Assembly: GCA_020631235.1 (NCBI GenBank)
Contig: JAHDHQ010000022.1
Span: 1-64,000, forward strand
DNA: 64,000 bases
Direction of reading: 5' to 3'
From: Saprospiraceae bacterium
Lineage (GTDB): Bacteria; Bacteroidota; Bacteroidia; Chitinophagales; Saprospiraceae
Both the position numbers and the translations under genes were made by a program. Below are positions 8,611 to 17,904 of this stretch, in pieces; position 1 is the stretch's first letter, and each line of letters begins with the position of its first letter. The notes under the pieces were generated by a model that made no database searches, was not told the DNA's origin, and worked only from the letters and a program-made list of their open reading frames with translations.

Positions 8611-9795
8611 ATGTATGATTTAAATGTATTAGCCAGCACCATTACGGATGACCCATTATTGTTAAAAATTGCGGAAAGAGTAAGCTCTTTCACGCGCATT
8701 ACTAATGAGGATTGCTTATATCTGTACGAGCATGCAGATTTAGGTTTTGTAGGATTATTGGCTAATCATATAAGAGAAAGGAAACACGGTAAAAAGACCT
8801 ACTTTAATCGTAACTTCCATATAGAACCCACAAATATTTGTTTGTATACCTGTACTTTTTGTTCGTATTCCAGACTCATTAAACAACGGACCGATGGCTG
8901 GGAATACACCGAAGATGAGATCATGGATATGATCAAGAAATATGATGAGCAGCCAGTAACTGAAGTGCATATTGTAGGAGGTGTTTTACCACAATATGAT
9001 GTCCCTTTTTATGAGTCATTATTTAAACGGATAAGAAATCACCGGCCTGACTTGCATATAAAGGCTTTGACGCCTGTGGAATATCATTACATCTTTAAGA
9101 AAGCAAAAATTTCCTACCAAGAAGGAATGGAACGAATGCTGGAAGCGGGCTTAGATTCTATGCCAGGAGGCGGAGCTGAAATTTTCGATGAAGATGTAAG
9201 AAAAGAAATTGCAGGCGGTAAGTGTAGCGCTGATCAATGGCTCGATATACATAGGATATGGCATAAACTCGGTAAACGATCGAATGCCACCATGCTTTAT
9301 GGTCATGTAGAAACATATGCGCATCGGGTAGATCATATGGATCGCCTAAGAAATCTGCAAGATGAGACTGGTGGTTTCCAAACTTTCATACCTCTAAAAT
9401 TTAGGAATAAGGATAACCAAATGTCCCATATCCCTGAAGTAAGTGCTGTAGAAGATTTAAAAAACTATGCTATTGCGCGGATATATCTCGATAACTTTGA
9501 TCACTTAAAAGCCTATTGGCCTATGATCGGTAGGTCTACAGCTCAGATTTCACTGCAATATGGAGTGGATGATATGGATGGAACTATAGATGATACAACT
9601 AAAATTTATACCATGGCTGGCTCAGAAGAACAAACGCCAGCTTTATCCACAAGAGATCTAGCAAAAATTATCGAAGCAGTAGGGAAGGAACCGATCGAAC
9701 GAGACACTTTATATAATGTGGTCCAAGATTATACAAATTTTGAATGGGGCGAAGAAGAAATCAAAGGATACATCTCGTTACCTACAGCTAATTAA
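8611..9795 (+). CDS. mqnE: Aminodeoxyfutalosine synthase (menaquinone biosynthesis)
   Basis: Radical SAM enzyme that joins the enolpyruvyl benzoate product of MqnA to the SAM-derived adenosyl radical, the second step of the futalosine route to menaquinone. The 394-residue length is normal. The cluster-binding motif CxxxCxxC is Cys77, Cys81 and Cys84, preceded by the typical EPTNIC. HIVGG and SMPGGGAEIF are characteristic of the MqnE/MqnC group, and the overall pattern fits MqnE rather than MqnC. No other mqn gene is in the window. It converges with the histidine kinase gene, the two stop codons overlapping by four bases. Confidence 0.93.
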   Translation: MYDLNVLASTITDDPLLLKIAERVSSFTRITNEDCLYLYEHADLGFVGLLANHIRERKHGKKTYFNRNFHIEPTNICLYTCTFCSYSRLIKQRTDGWEYTEDEIMDMIKKYDEQPVTEVHIVGGVLPQYDVPFYESLFKRIRNHRPDLHIKALTPVEYHYIFKKAKISYQEGMERMLEAGLDSMPGGGAEIFDEDVRKEIAGGKCSADQWLDIHRIWHKLGKRSNATMLYGHVETYAHRVDHMDRLRNLQDETGGFQTFIPLKFRNKDNQMSHIPEVSAVEDLKNYAIARIYLDNFDHLKAYWPMIGRSTAQISLQYGVDDMDGTIDDTTKIYTMAGSEEQTPALSTRDLAKIIEAVGKEPIERDTLYNVVQDYTNFEWGEEEIKGYISLPTAN

Positions 9796-11744
9796 CTATG
9801 CGTTAAAGGCAAACCAATATTTAAGACTGTACCTCTGGGTTTGTTTTCTGAAAAATTAAAGTTACCATTCATAGCGTTGATACGACTCTGAATAGAAAAA
9901 ATCCCTATCCCATTTTTGTACTCTTTTTGTAAACCAATACCGTTATCTCTTATCACAATGTTGATTTTATCTGCATCGAAATTGATTTGTAATTGAGCTG
10001 CGGTCGCTTTAGAATGTTTAATGACATTGGTAAAAGCTTCTTGCACCATTCGATAAATATTTAAGGCGTTTTGATAGCTAAAATATTGATCGATATTTAC
10101 CAGTTGGTGGCTAAAAACGATGTCACTGCTTTTGTCGTTCCGCTCGGTTAATCCTTCTAATGCTTTGGTTAAGCCGAATTGGTTTAAACTTACAGGATGC
10201 AGCCCCTTGGATATGCTTCTTACGTCTTCGAGTATAGAGTCTACCTTAGAGGCTGAGCTAGGCGACTGGTTGCCTAATTCGTGTTTTAGCAACAATAATT
10301 CGTGGCCTATATGGTCGTGCAACTCTTTGGATATTCTTGTTTTTTCGTTTTCTTGATGATAGATTAGTTCTAAACTAAATTTTGAATTCAAATCTAGAAT
10401 TTCATTAGTTCTTTCCTCGACCAATGTTGATAGCTCCTTGTTGACTTGTTTTTGTTTGTTAAAAGCACGATAATACTGCACAAAAGTGATCATTAATAGG
10501 AGAGAGGCCACCGTTACCCAGCCATTCAATTTCCGATTTTGTTTGATGATGAGTTTATCTTGTTCTTGCTCTTTGAGCAGGTAATCATTTAAACTTTGTT
10601 GGACTTTAATTTCGTTTTTGAATTTTATTGCTGAAATAGTTTTAGCCCTTATGTCTTTCGTGATTTCTTCTTCTAGATCTCGATGCTTACGATAATGGTA
10701 AAAAGCTTCTTCCGGTTTGTGCTGCCTTGATTTTACTTCTGATAAATCTAAATGCGCATTGGATAAGTTTTTCTTATTCGGATTATTCTGAGCTGACTCC
10801 AAATTGTTTGTCAATATTGATTCTGCAAGCTTGTAATTGCCTAAAGCCATTTCGATTTTGCCATGAAGACTGTAAATCTTATAATTATTCGGTGCTGATA
10901 TTTCCTTTTCTAGAATATTTATGGCCTTATTGATCGCTTTTTTAGCTTCCTCATAGCGGTTTTGTTTTAATAATATTTCTGATTGTATTTCGTAACCGTC
11001 TGCTTGCAATAAGCGGTCATTATTTTCTTTCGCCGCCTGAATGGCTTTATTTACAGATGTTTCTCCTTGTATAAACTTTTCTTCAAGCAAGAAAATGTAG
11101 CCTTTTACTAAATCAAGTTTTTGGCAAGCATAGTTATCTTCTTCATTAGCACAAATTAGGCTTGCTTCCTCTACTAAAGATTTGGCTTTCGTTAGATGGT
11201 TTATTTTTGCATAGTAAAACGCCAAATTCTGAAAGTACATTAATTGTTTTTCGCCTTTCTTTTTATCTGGATAATACTGATTAGACAGTTCCATAAATTC
11301 GATGGCGGTTTCTAAATTGCCTAATTTATCGTGTAAAAGTGCGATGTTATTAAAGTTAGCCGCCATCATACTGGAATCATTTAGCTCTTGCGCTATTTCG
11401 AAAGACTTTTTGGCTGATTCGATGGCTTTATGTTGTTCATTGGCTAAGGAGTGCACAAAACATTCGTATTTGTAAGCCAACATTAATCCAGCTTGATCAT
11501 TTATATCCAAGGCCAGATGTTTTGCTTTATCATTATAGTGGCTCACCGAATCCACATCCACAGGAAGGTATTGCTTTGTTAATTGGTTATAGACCTCTAC
11601 TTTCTGTACCCCTTTGTCTAATCTCGATAAAATCGAGTAGAGGCTGTCTATCGATTCTGCATTGAGCGAAAAAATCGAAATAACCATCGAGCAAAGGACT
11701 ATTGCTGTGGCGATGTAAGCATTTTTTGAGTGTTTTAGGCGCAT
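9792..11744 (-). CDS. TPR-containing sensor histidine kinase (HisKA_3 type)
   Basis: A 650-residue hybrid of periplasmic TPR repeats and a NarL-class kinase. Order: signal or membrane anchor (residues 8-30), six to eight TPR-like helical hairpins to about 370, one membrane helix near 408-426, a coiled coil, the phosphoacceptor motif ISKELHDHIGHEL (His476), and a HATPase domain with NVIKHSKA and IRDNGIGL. It should sense an extracytoplasmic ligand or protein through the TPRs and phosphorylate a LuxR-type response regulator, which is not adjacent. An in-frame ATG 13 codons upstream (11783) is possible; 11744 gives the better signal sequence. Confidence 0.88.
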   Translation of the reverse strand: MRLKHSKNAYIATAIVLCSMVISIFSLNAESIDSLYSILSRLDKGVQKVEVYNQLTKQYLPVDVDSVSHYNDKAKHLALDINDQAGLMLAYKYECFVHSLANEQHKAIESAKKSFEIAQELNDSSMMAANFNNIALLHDKLGNLETAIEFMELSNQYYPDKKKGEKQLMYFQNLAFYYAKINHLTKAKSLVEEASLICANEEDNYACQKLDLVKGYIFLLEEKFIQGETSVNKAIQAAKENNDRLLQADGYEIQSEILLKQNRYEEAKKAINKAINILEKEISAPNNYKIYSLHGKIEMALGNYKLAESILTNNLESAQNNPNKKNLSNAHLDLSEVKSRQHKPEEAFYHYRKHRDLEEEITKDIRAKTISAIKFKNEIKVQQSLNDYLLKEQEQDKLIIKQNRKLNGWVTVASLLLMITFVQYYRAFNKQKQVNKELSTLVEERTNEILDLNSKFSLELIYHQENEKTRISKELHDHIGHELLLLKHELGNQSPSSASKVDSILEDVRSISKGLHPVSLNQFGLTKALEGLTERNDKSSDIVFSHQLVNIDQYFSYQNALNIYRMVQEAFTNVIKHSKATAAQLQINFDADKINIVIRDNGIGLQKEYKNGIGIFSIQSRINAMNGNFNFSENKPRGTVLNIGLPLTHS

Positions 11745-11805
11745 TAACAGTGTTCTAACAACGAGAAGGTCTAAGATAACCAAAGTTGTATGAACATTTT
11801 TCTTT

Positions 11806-12513
11806 TTAGCTTAGATTGTGATAAACATTAAGTACGTCATCATCTTCTTCTATGCGCTCTAATAATTTGTAAACTTCAGCGGACTGATCTTCATTTAAGG
11901 TTTTATTGACATTAGGAATGCGATCAAAACCAGATGAATTTATTTTGTATTTATTTTCTTCTAACCATGCTTGTATTGCTCCGTTACTTTCGAAAGCTCC
12001 GTAAATGACAATTTCCTCTTCTTCTTTGAAGACCTCTTCAGCGCCATAATCGATGAGCTCAAATTCAAATTCTTCCAGATCTATGCCTGTATCTTTAATC
12101 CTGAAAAAGCAAGTATGGTCAAACATGAATGAGACCGATCCTGTAGTAGCTAGACTACCATTCATTTTATTAAAGTAAGATCTTACATTAGCTACCGTAC
12201 GTTGGTTGTTATCTGTTGCAGCCTCAATGATTATAGCTACTCCATGAGGTGCATATCCTTCGAAGGTAGTTTCTTTATAATCGGAAGTGTCTTTATCAGA
12301 AGCCTTTTTAATAGCTCTTTTTACATTCTCTAAAGGCATATTGGCTGCCTTAGCATTTTGGATCGCTGCTCTCAGTTTTGGATTGGCTTCTGGATCTGTA
12401 CCTCCGCTTTTAATGGCAATGGCTATCTCTTTACCAATTTTGCTAAATGATTTAGCCATTTTCCCCCACCTTTTGAACTTTCGTGCTTTCCTAAATTCAA
12501 ATGCTCTTCCCAT
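11806..12513 (-). CDS. YebC/PmpR/TACO1 family protein
   Basis: A 235-residue YebC-family protein: the N-terminal AKSFSKIGKEIAIAIKSGG and NPKLRAAIQNAKAANMP segments and the central EGYAPHGVAIIIEAATDN are hallmarks. The family includes transcription regulators and, in more recent work, factors that relieve ribosome stalling at proline-rich sequences. The N-terminus begins MGRAFEFRKARKFKRWGKMAKSF, a Bacteroidota version with the usual RW(G/A)KMAK motif. An almost ideal promoter lies directly upstream. The gene is followed after 62 bases on the other side of its promoter by unrelated AsmA sequence, so it is probably monocistronic. Confidence 0.92.
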   Translation of the reverse strand: MGRAFEFRKARKFKRWGKMAKSFSKIGKEIAIAIKSGGTDPEANPKLRAAIQNAKAANMPLENVKRAIKKASDKDTSDYKETTFEGYAPHGVAIIIEAATDNNQRTVANVRSYFNKMNGSLATTGSVSFMFDHTCFFRIKDTGIDLEEFEFELIDYGAEEVFKEEEEIVIYGAFESNGAIQAWLEENKYKINSSGFDRIPNVNKTLNEDQSAEVYKLLERIEEDDDVLNVYHNLS

Positions 12514-12536
12514 GTGTTTTAATTCTTAGATTTTTA

Positions 12537-12567
12537 CAAATGTACTATCTCCATCAAGTTCTACAAA
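12537..12567 (-). promoter_or_regulatory. Consensus Bacteroidota promoter upstream of the yebC-like gene
   Basis: Read on the minus strand, TTTG (12567-12564), exactly 19 bases, then TACATTTG (12544-12537) matches the Bacteroidota housekeeping consensus at every fixed position. The start codon is 24 bases beyond the -7 box. Confidence 0.8.
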
Positions 12568-12615
12568 TTGTATATCAAAATATTTAAATGTTATATACAC
12601 ATTATACTTGCATGA

Positions 12616-15600
12616 TCATCCATTCTTTTTCTTCTTTTTAAATGGATTTATGTCTTTTAATTTGTCTATGGTCTCATCTACCTTTTCTTTGGCTTTCCCA
12701 TCGATAACCTCATCTATAGCCTCTTTTGCTTTGTCACCTAGTTGATCACCCACTTGATCACCGATAACATCTTTTGCTTTATCTCCTATAGCTTTTTTGC
12801 CCTTTTTGATTCCTTCGTCTACTTTCTTTTTTGCTTCCTCTTTGGTTTTTTCAGCGATCTCATCTACCTTCTTTTCGACTTTTTTTGTCACCTCTTCTTT
12901 CTTTTTGTCCACTTCTTTCTTTGCTTTATCCATAGCTTTCTCCTTAGCTTCATTTAATACTTCTTTGGCTTTATCTTCAGCTGAGGATTTTAAGCTTTTA
13001 CCTCCAGAACCTGTGGGTACAATACTTACTTTGGGATCCTTAAAGCTTCCTTTTATTTTAATGTCAAAATATACAAGGTCTCCCACATCGACGTTTACAC
13101 CCACTTTTTTTGCTTGCGATTCAAGCCAGTTAATACCGACATCCATGCTTTGGGAAACAATATTTTCGCCGATTTTATCTCTGGGTATTTCTGCCTTAAT
13201 AAGATAGTCCATGGTGTTATCTATAAAGTGCTTGCCGCTAGCCTTAAAGTTCATATCTTGTTTTGTAAATGCTGTTTCCTCGATTTCTACTGCTCCATTT
13301 TTTATTTCAAACCAGTTTTTACTATCCTTAATTTCAAAGCTTCTGAGGTCTTCAAGACCTAACTTTTGGGCTATTTGATCTAGAGGTAAAAAACCTTTGA
13401 TAGCACCTTCTAAGGTTTGTAAAAATCCGTTGGCGGTAACATCCGTAAATTCAGGGACCATGTCTGGTCCAAAGTTTCCAGATATACTCATGTCGCTATT
13501 AAATCTCCCTTGGATATACTCTAGTATAGGAGCTAGACGCCTAGCGCTCAATGAGGTTTTAAAGAGTTGCTGGAAATCCATGCGTTCTAAGTCATAACTA
13601 AAATCAAATACGGGTTTTTCTAAATTTTTAGAATTATATGATCCTTTTAAGTCAAATTGTCCGCCCAGTGTGCCGCCAGTAAAATATGCGAGATCTGCTT
13701 TTTCGTCTTTGAGTTCTATTCGGCTTTTTGCATTGTTTAGAATGTAATCCTGATAGATTATTTTGCCTGCTTCCAACACAAAATCTATAATTAAATCTTT
13801 AGGTATTCGGACTATTTCTGTTTCTCCACCTTGATGATTTTCAGATGCTGTTTCTTCTTCGAGATATTTGTTTAAATCAATTTGATCTACGTATATGTTC
13901 ATGTTCCCTTTAGCGGGTTCACTGTTGTATAGATAGTCATATGCATTTTTAATTTGACCAGATGCTTTCATTTTTGATCCGTCCATGAGCATAGAGTAAC
14001 TATCTATGTTTATATCATTAGCTTTTATCTTCCCTCTAGAAGCAATTTGCCTTATATCATAATCTTCATATTTTAATCGTTGGATATCTGCCTTGTAATT
14101 TAAAACCATACGCTCTACATCACTATCGCTACCCGCATCATTATTTTTCGAAGCATCATCTTCGCTATTGGCATCATCGCTAGCCCATTCATTTATATCT
14201 AATAGTTCGCTTTTAAGATTTAGATCGATGATTGTTTGATTTTTTTGTGTTAAATAAGCAAGTGGTTCTCTTATAGAGCCTTGAATATTGATGTCTGATT
14301 TACCGGCTGTTAAACTGGTGTTGGGAATGTCGATCTGCTTTGGATTTGCCCTTAGTTCTATGTTTGACACATGTATATCTGGTTGATCCTCATATTTTAT
14401 GTGGAGTTTATCGCTACTTAAAGCACCATTAAACTGTATGGCTTCATAATTAGATTGTTCAATGTCGTGATAATTGGCTTTGATCTCGATATTACTTGAT
14501 AATACACCTTCCATAGATTCTATACCTTCCAACGGAGCTATTTGTTGGATCAAGCCTAAATCTACATCACCATTTAACAAACCATTGATATTCGGTTTCC
14601 CCAATGGGTCTTGAAGTCTCAATCGTCCAGTTAGAGGTTTTCCATCCATGTTTAGGTTAAAGTTGGGAACATCCACTAACATGTCTGATAAATCACTGGA
14701 TTTTGATTCGATATTTATTTCGACATTTACATTCTTAATGGGTTTTGGAAAATCTGGATATTGAATCGTTCCATCGTTTAACTTACAATGTAATTGCAAT
14801 GCGGGATACTTATCTTGTCCATAAAGCCCATGGATACTGCCTTCAAAATGACTGACTCCTTCGGCTTGTAAACCATCAAAACTTTTTGAATAAACACCAG
14901 GTATTAAAGAAAGTATTTCTTTAAATGAATTCCCAGGAGCTTTAAAATCTATATCTAGATTCACTCCTTCATCAAGCATGACTATGGATCCTTCATTCTC
15001 TAAGGACAGTCCATTTATTTGCATTTTATTTTTATCTATGGAATAGCTACTTTTTGTTTGGTCCACCTTAATATCTATCTCTGCATTAATGTTGGCTCTC
15101 TTCAGATAATGCACTCCACCCATGCGCAGGTTCGTATTTTTAATGTTGGTTTTAGTAGATAATTTATACAAATCCTGACTGAAATCTCCAGATCCAGAAT
15201 GATTGAATCCAGATAGACCGACATAGGTGTTTCCTTGAAGATCATTAAAGCTTATATCTCCGTTTTTAAGCTCGTATTTATTTAATTCGATGTGGAAAGC
15301 ACCAGTTTCATTATTTGTTGCAGCACTTTCGTCTGATTTTGTAATGTCATAATTGGCCTTTCCTTGCTCGTTGATTTTTATATTTATATTAGGATTATCC
15401 AGCAAAATTCGGTTGAGGACATAAGGATTGTTACTATTTATTATAGAGAAAATATCCAATGATAAGTAGGTGTTATTTGCTTTGTACAAATGCACACCTT
15501 CGAAAGGAGCATTTCCTGTAACGGTCATGTTCTTAATGTTGGCAGAGACGTTTGGAAAGTCTTTGAATAAACTAATACTTACACCTTCAAAATCAACATT

Positions 15601-15735
15601 GGCATCCAGTTGCTTATTAACTTCTTCTTTGATTACCTTAGCTATTTTGTCTTGATAGAAGTAAGGTATGGCTACCATGAGCATCAAAATAATTAGTAAG
15701 AATATTCCCAGTATTTTTCCAATTTTCTTTATCAT
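12616..15735 (-). CDS. AsmA-like envelope protein with charged helical tail
   Basis: A 1,039-residue AsmA-family protein: one N-terminal membrane helix (residues 8-27) followed by a very long periplasmic beta-rich region with the family's repeated INIQG/FKASG style strands. AsmA-like proteins, related to the VPS13-type bridge proteins, are linked to lipid transfer or outer-membrane homeostasis. The last 120 or so residues differ sharply: a Lys/Glu/Asp-rich amphipathic region built from KAKE, KKKVDE and GDKAKD units, ending NPFKKKKKNG, and predicted helical. Such a tail is not part of the core family and might bind the membrane or nucleic-acid-like polyanions. The antisense frames over the tail are artefacts of its base composition. 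Confidence 0.83.
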   Translation of the reverse strand: MIKKIGKILGIFLLIILMLMVAIPYFYQDKIAKVIKEEVNKQLDANVDFEGVSISLFKDFPNVSANIKNMTVTGNAPFEGVHLYKANNTYLSLDIFSIINSNNPYVLNRILLDNPNINIKINEQGKANYDITKSDESAATNNETGAFHIELNKYELKNGDISFNDLQGNTYVGLSGFNHSGSGDFSQDLYKLSTKTNIKNTNLRMGGVHYLKRANINAEIDIKVDQTKSSYSIDKNKMQINGLSLENEGSIVMLDEGVNLDIDFKAPGNSFKEILSLIPGVYSKSFDGLQAEGVSHFEGSIHGLYGQDKYPALQLHCKLNDGTIQYPDFPKPIKNVNVEINIESKSSDLSDMLVDVPNFNLNMDGKPLTGRLRLQDPLGKPNINGLLNGDVDLGLIQQIAPLEGIESMEGVLSSNIEIKANYHDIEQSNYEAIQFNGALSSDKLHIKYEDQPDIHVSNIELRANPKQIDIPNTSLTAGKSDINIQGSIREPLAYLTQKNQTIIDLNLKSELLDINEWASDDANSEDDASKNNDAGSDSDVERMVLNYKADIQRLKYEDYDIRQIASRGKIKANDINIDSYSMLMDGSKMKASGQIKNAYDYLYNSEPAKGNMNIYVDQIDLNKYLEEETASENHQGGETEIVRIPKDLIIDFVLEAGKIIYQDYILNNAKSRIELKDEKADLAYFTGGTLGGQFDLKGSYNSKNLEKPVFDFSYDLERMDFQQLFKTSLSARRLAPILEYIQGRFNSDMSISGNFGPDMVPEFTDVTANGFLQTLEGAIKGFLPLDQIAQKLGLEDLRSFEIKDSKNWFEIKNGAVEIEETAFTKQDMNFKASGKHFIDNTMDYLIKAEIPRDKIGENIVSQSMDVGINWLESQAKKVGVNVDVGDLVYFDIKIKGSFKDPKVSIVPTGSGGKSLKSSAEDKAKEVLNEAKEKAMDKAKKEVDKKKEEVTKKVEKKVDEIAEKTKEEAKKKVDEGIKKGKKAIGDKAKDVIGDQVGDQLGDKAKEAIDEVIDGKAKEKVDETIDKLKDINPFKKKKKNG

Positions 15736-15908
15736 AGGATAGGTTTGTGCTTTCAGATTTGAAGCAAAGAAATCAAAATTTTATATTTAGACGAAAACTA
15801 ATATATAATAGTTCATTATTTACTTCTAAATCTTAGAAATAATCAATTTATCTGTATTATTATTGTACTCTAAGCCTAATTTAAGTTTCTCTTAATAAAT
15901 GAAATTTT

Positions 15909-17603
15909 GTGGATAAAAAAACCACTCTGTTAAGCATAAATAAACTGAATATCGAATTTGGTCATGGGTCGGTCCCAAATAAAGCGGTGGATGGTTTAAG
16001 TTTTAATCTTTATGAAGGAGAGGTGCTAGCAATGGTAGGGGAATCAGGATCAGGCAAAACCATAAGTTGCTTATCTATTTTACAATTGGTTCAAGTGCCG
16101 CATGCTAAAATCACCTCTACATCTAGTTTGTATAAAGATATCGAAGTAGGCTATCAGAAAATGACTCTAAACGATATCAGGAAATTCAGAGGCAAGGAAA
16201 TAGCGATGGTATTCCAAGAGCCTATGAGTTCGTTTAATCCAAGTATGTGCTTGGGTAAACAAGTAATGGAAGCTTTCTTAATACACAATAAAGATCAAAA
16301 TGCGGAGGCAAAAGAAGCTACCTTGCAATTGTTTGAAAAAGTAAAACTTCCCAACCCGCAGCGCATTTTCAACGCTTATCCACACGAAGTATCTGGTGGA
16401 CAGCTTCAAAGAGTGATGATTGCCATGGCTTTGATTAACAAACCTAAGATTATTCTTGCGGATGAGCCTACTACAGCCTTAGATGTAACTGTTCAGCATG
16501 AAATTTTAAAGTTGCTTCTAGCACTTAAAAATGAACTTAAATTGTCGATTATTTTTATCACCCATGATTTATCCTTAGTCAAGAAAATAAGTGACCGAGT
16601 CATTGTCATGAAAATGGGCAAAATTGTAGAAGAAGGAGATGTAAATGATGTATTTAATAATCCCACACATAATTATACTAAAGGACTTTTGGCATGCATT
16701 CCGACATTGGACACAAATACGAAAAGATTACCAACAGTCGATTCATACGAATTAGGAACACCCAACAAAACAAATACTACCACTCAAACAGCAAAAAGAC
16801 AATTTAGTGATGAAGATGAATGCTTGATTGAGCTTAAAAACGTAAGTAAAATTTATCAGCAAAAAAAGGCTTGGTTTCGACGTGTAAATGCATCGACCCA
16901 TGCAGTCGAAGATGTTTCGTTTAATCTATATAAAGGGCAAATTTTAGGCGTAGTAGGAGAATCAGGTTCTGGTAAGACTACTCTGGCCAAAATGATTGTT
17001 GGCATTTTAGAGCCTTCTAAAGGTGTCGTTAATTTTAATGGAGCAAATATTCATGGATTTAATAACCAAGAAAGAAAAGAATACCGCAAGCAAATTCAAT
17101 ATATTTTTCAAAACCCATATGCCAGCCTAAATCCTAAAATGTCTATAGGTGCCATAATAAAAGAGCCGATGGTCGTTCATGGTATGGTAAAAAGGCATGA
17201 GGCTAAATCTGCCGTTTGCAGATTGTTAGAAGAAGTAGGCTTAAGTGAGGTGTTTTTTGATCGATACCCAAACGAATTGTCGGGTGGTCAAAGACAGCGG
17301 GTAGTCATTGCTCGAGCTTTAGCCATTAAACCCAAAATCTTAATATGTGATGAGTGTGTCTCTGCCTTAGATGTTTCTGTGCAAGCCACCATAATTAATC
17401 TACTTCTTGATCTTAGGGATAAATATGATTTGACCTACCTGTTTATATCGCATGATTTGGCTGTTGTAAAATACATTAGCGATCAAGTTTTAGTCATGAA
17501 TAAAGGTAAAGTGGAAGAAATTGTGGATGCAGATTCATTGCTGACAGAACCCAAATCTGATTATACAAAACAACTAATTAGTTCCTTAAGCGAAGAAATT
17601 TAA
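15909..17603 (+). CDS. Peptide ABC transporter, fused double ATP-binding protein
   Basis: A 564-residue protein carrying two OppD/OppF-type ATPase domains in one chain, as in YejF. Domain 1 (1-260) has Walker A GESGSGKT at 44-51, signature VSGGQ and Walker B ILADEPT. Domain 2 (about 310-560) has GESGSGKTT, LSGGQRQR and ILICDECVSALD, where the usual Pro after DE is Cys. Each domain ends in the oligopeptide-type C-terminal extension, interrupted by a Thr/Asn-rich linker. It should energise uptake of di- or oligopeptides, but no permease gene is adjacent; a matching binding lipoprotein lies 27 kb away at 44556. The start codon is GTG, with no ATG available nearby. Confidence 0.92.
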   Translation: MDKKTTLLSINKLNIEFGHGSVPNKAVDGLSFNLYEGEVLAMVGESGSGKTISCLSILQLVQVPHAKITSTSSLYKDIEVGYQKMTLNDIRKFRGKEIAMVFQEPMSSFNPSMCLGKQVMEAFLIHNKDQNAEAKEATLQLFEKVKLPNPQRIFNAYPHEVSGGQLQRVMIAMALINKPKIILADEPTTALDVTVQHEILKLLLALKNELKLSIIFITHDLSLVKKISDRVIVMKMGKIVEEGDVNDVFNNPTHNYTKGLLACIPTLDTNTKRLPTVDSYELGTPNKTNTTTQTAKRQFSDEDECLIELKNVSKIYQQKKAWFRRVNASTHAVEDVSFNLYKGQILGVVGESGSGKTTLAKMIVGILEPSKGVVNFNGANIHGFNNQERKEYRKQIQYIFQNPYASLNPKMSIGAIIKEPMVVHGMVKRHEAKSAVCRLLEEVGLSEVFFDRYPNELSGGQRQRVVIARALAIKPKILICDECVSALDVSVQATIINLLLDLRDKYDLTYLFISHDLAVVKYISDQVLVMNKGKVEEIVDADSLLTEPKSDYTKQLISSLSEEI

Positions 17604-17685
17604 ATATTTCTTAAGGTTTAATGTAACTTTTTTCGAATGAGAATAGTTATATATATTAGTAATGCAACTTTTTATTTAGTACAAC

Positions 17686-17904
17686 ATGAAAAAATATTTC
17701 TTCAGATTCGGACTTGCAGCAATCATTATGTTAAGCATAGCTTCGTTTGCTTACTTACAGTACGAACAGTCATTTAATTCGTTTTTAGAATTTAGTACAA
17801 ACAGCTTTGCTACTGAAAACTTAGATGATATGGAGAATTTTGATGCAAAAATTCCCATTACGCAAATCGTCATTGATTTCTTTAACTTTTTAAGAGATTT
17901 TTAA
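17686..17904 (+). CDS. Small membrane-anchored or secreted protein
   Basis: A 72-residue protein with a basic start (MKKYFFRF), a hydrophobic segment at 8-24 and an acidic tail with an amphipathic end (IVIDFFNFLRDF). It could be an exported peptide or a single-pass membrane protein. No family recognised. The last 23 bases overlap the end of fmt on the opposite strand, so the C-terminus shares sequence with a conserved gene and could be partly fortuitous. Confidence 0.45.
   Translation: MKKYFFRFGLAAIIMLSIASFAYLQYEQSFNSFLEFSTNSFATENLDDMENFDAKIPITQIVIDFFNFLRDF

Noticed and set aside
12742-13207. Phe/Ser-rich plus-strand frames opposite the AsmA-like tail
   Set aside because: They are complements of Lys/Glu-rich codons (TTT/TTC from AAA/GAA) and carry no signal of their own.
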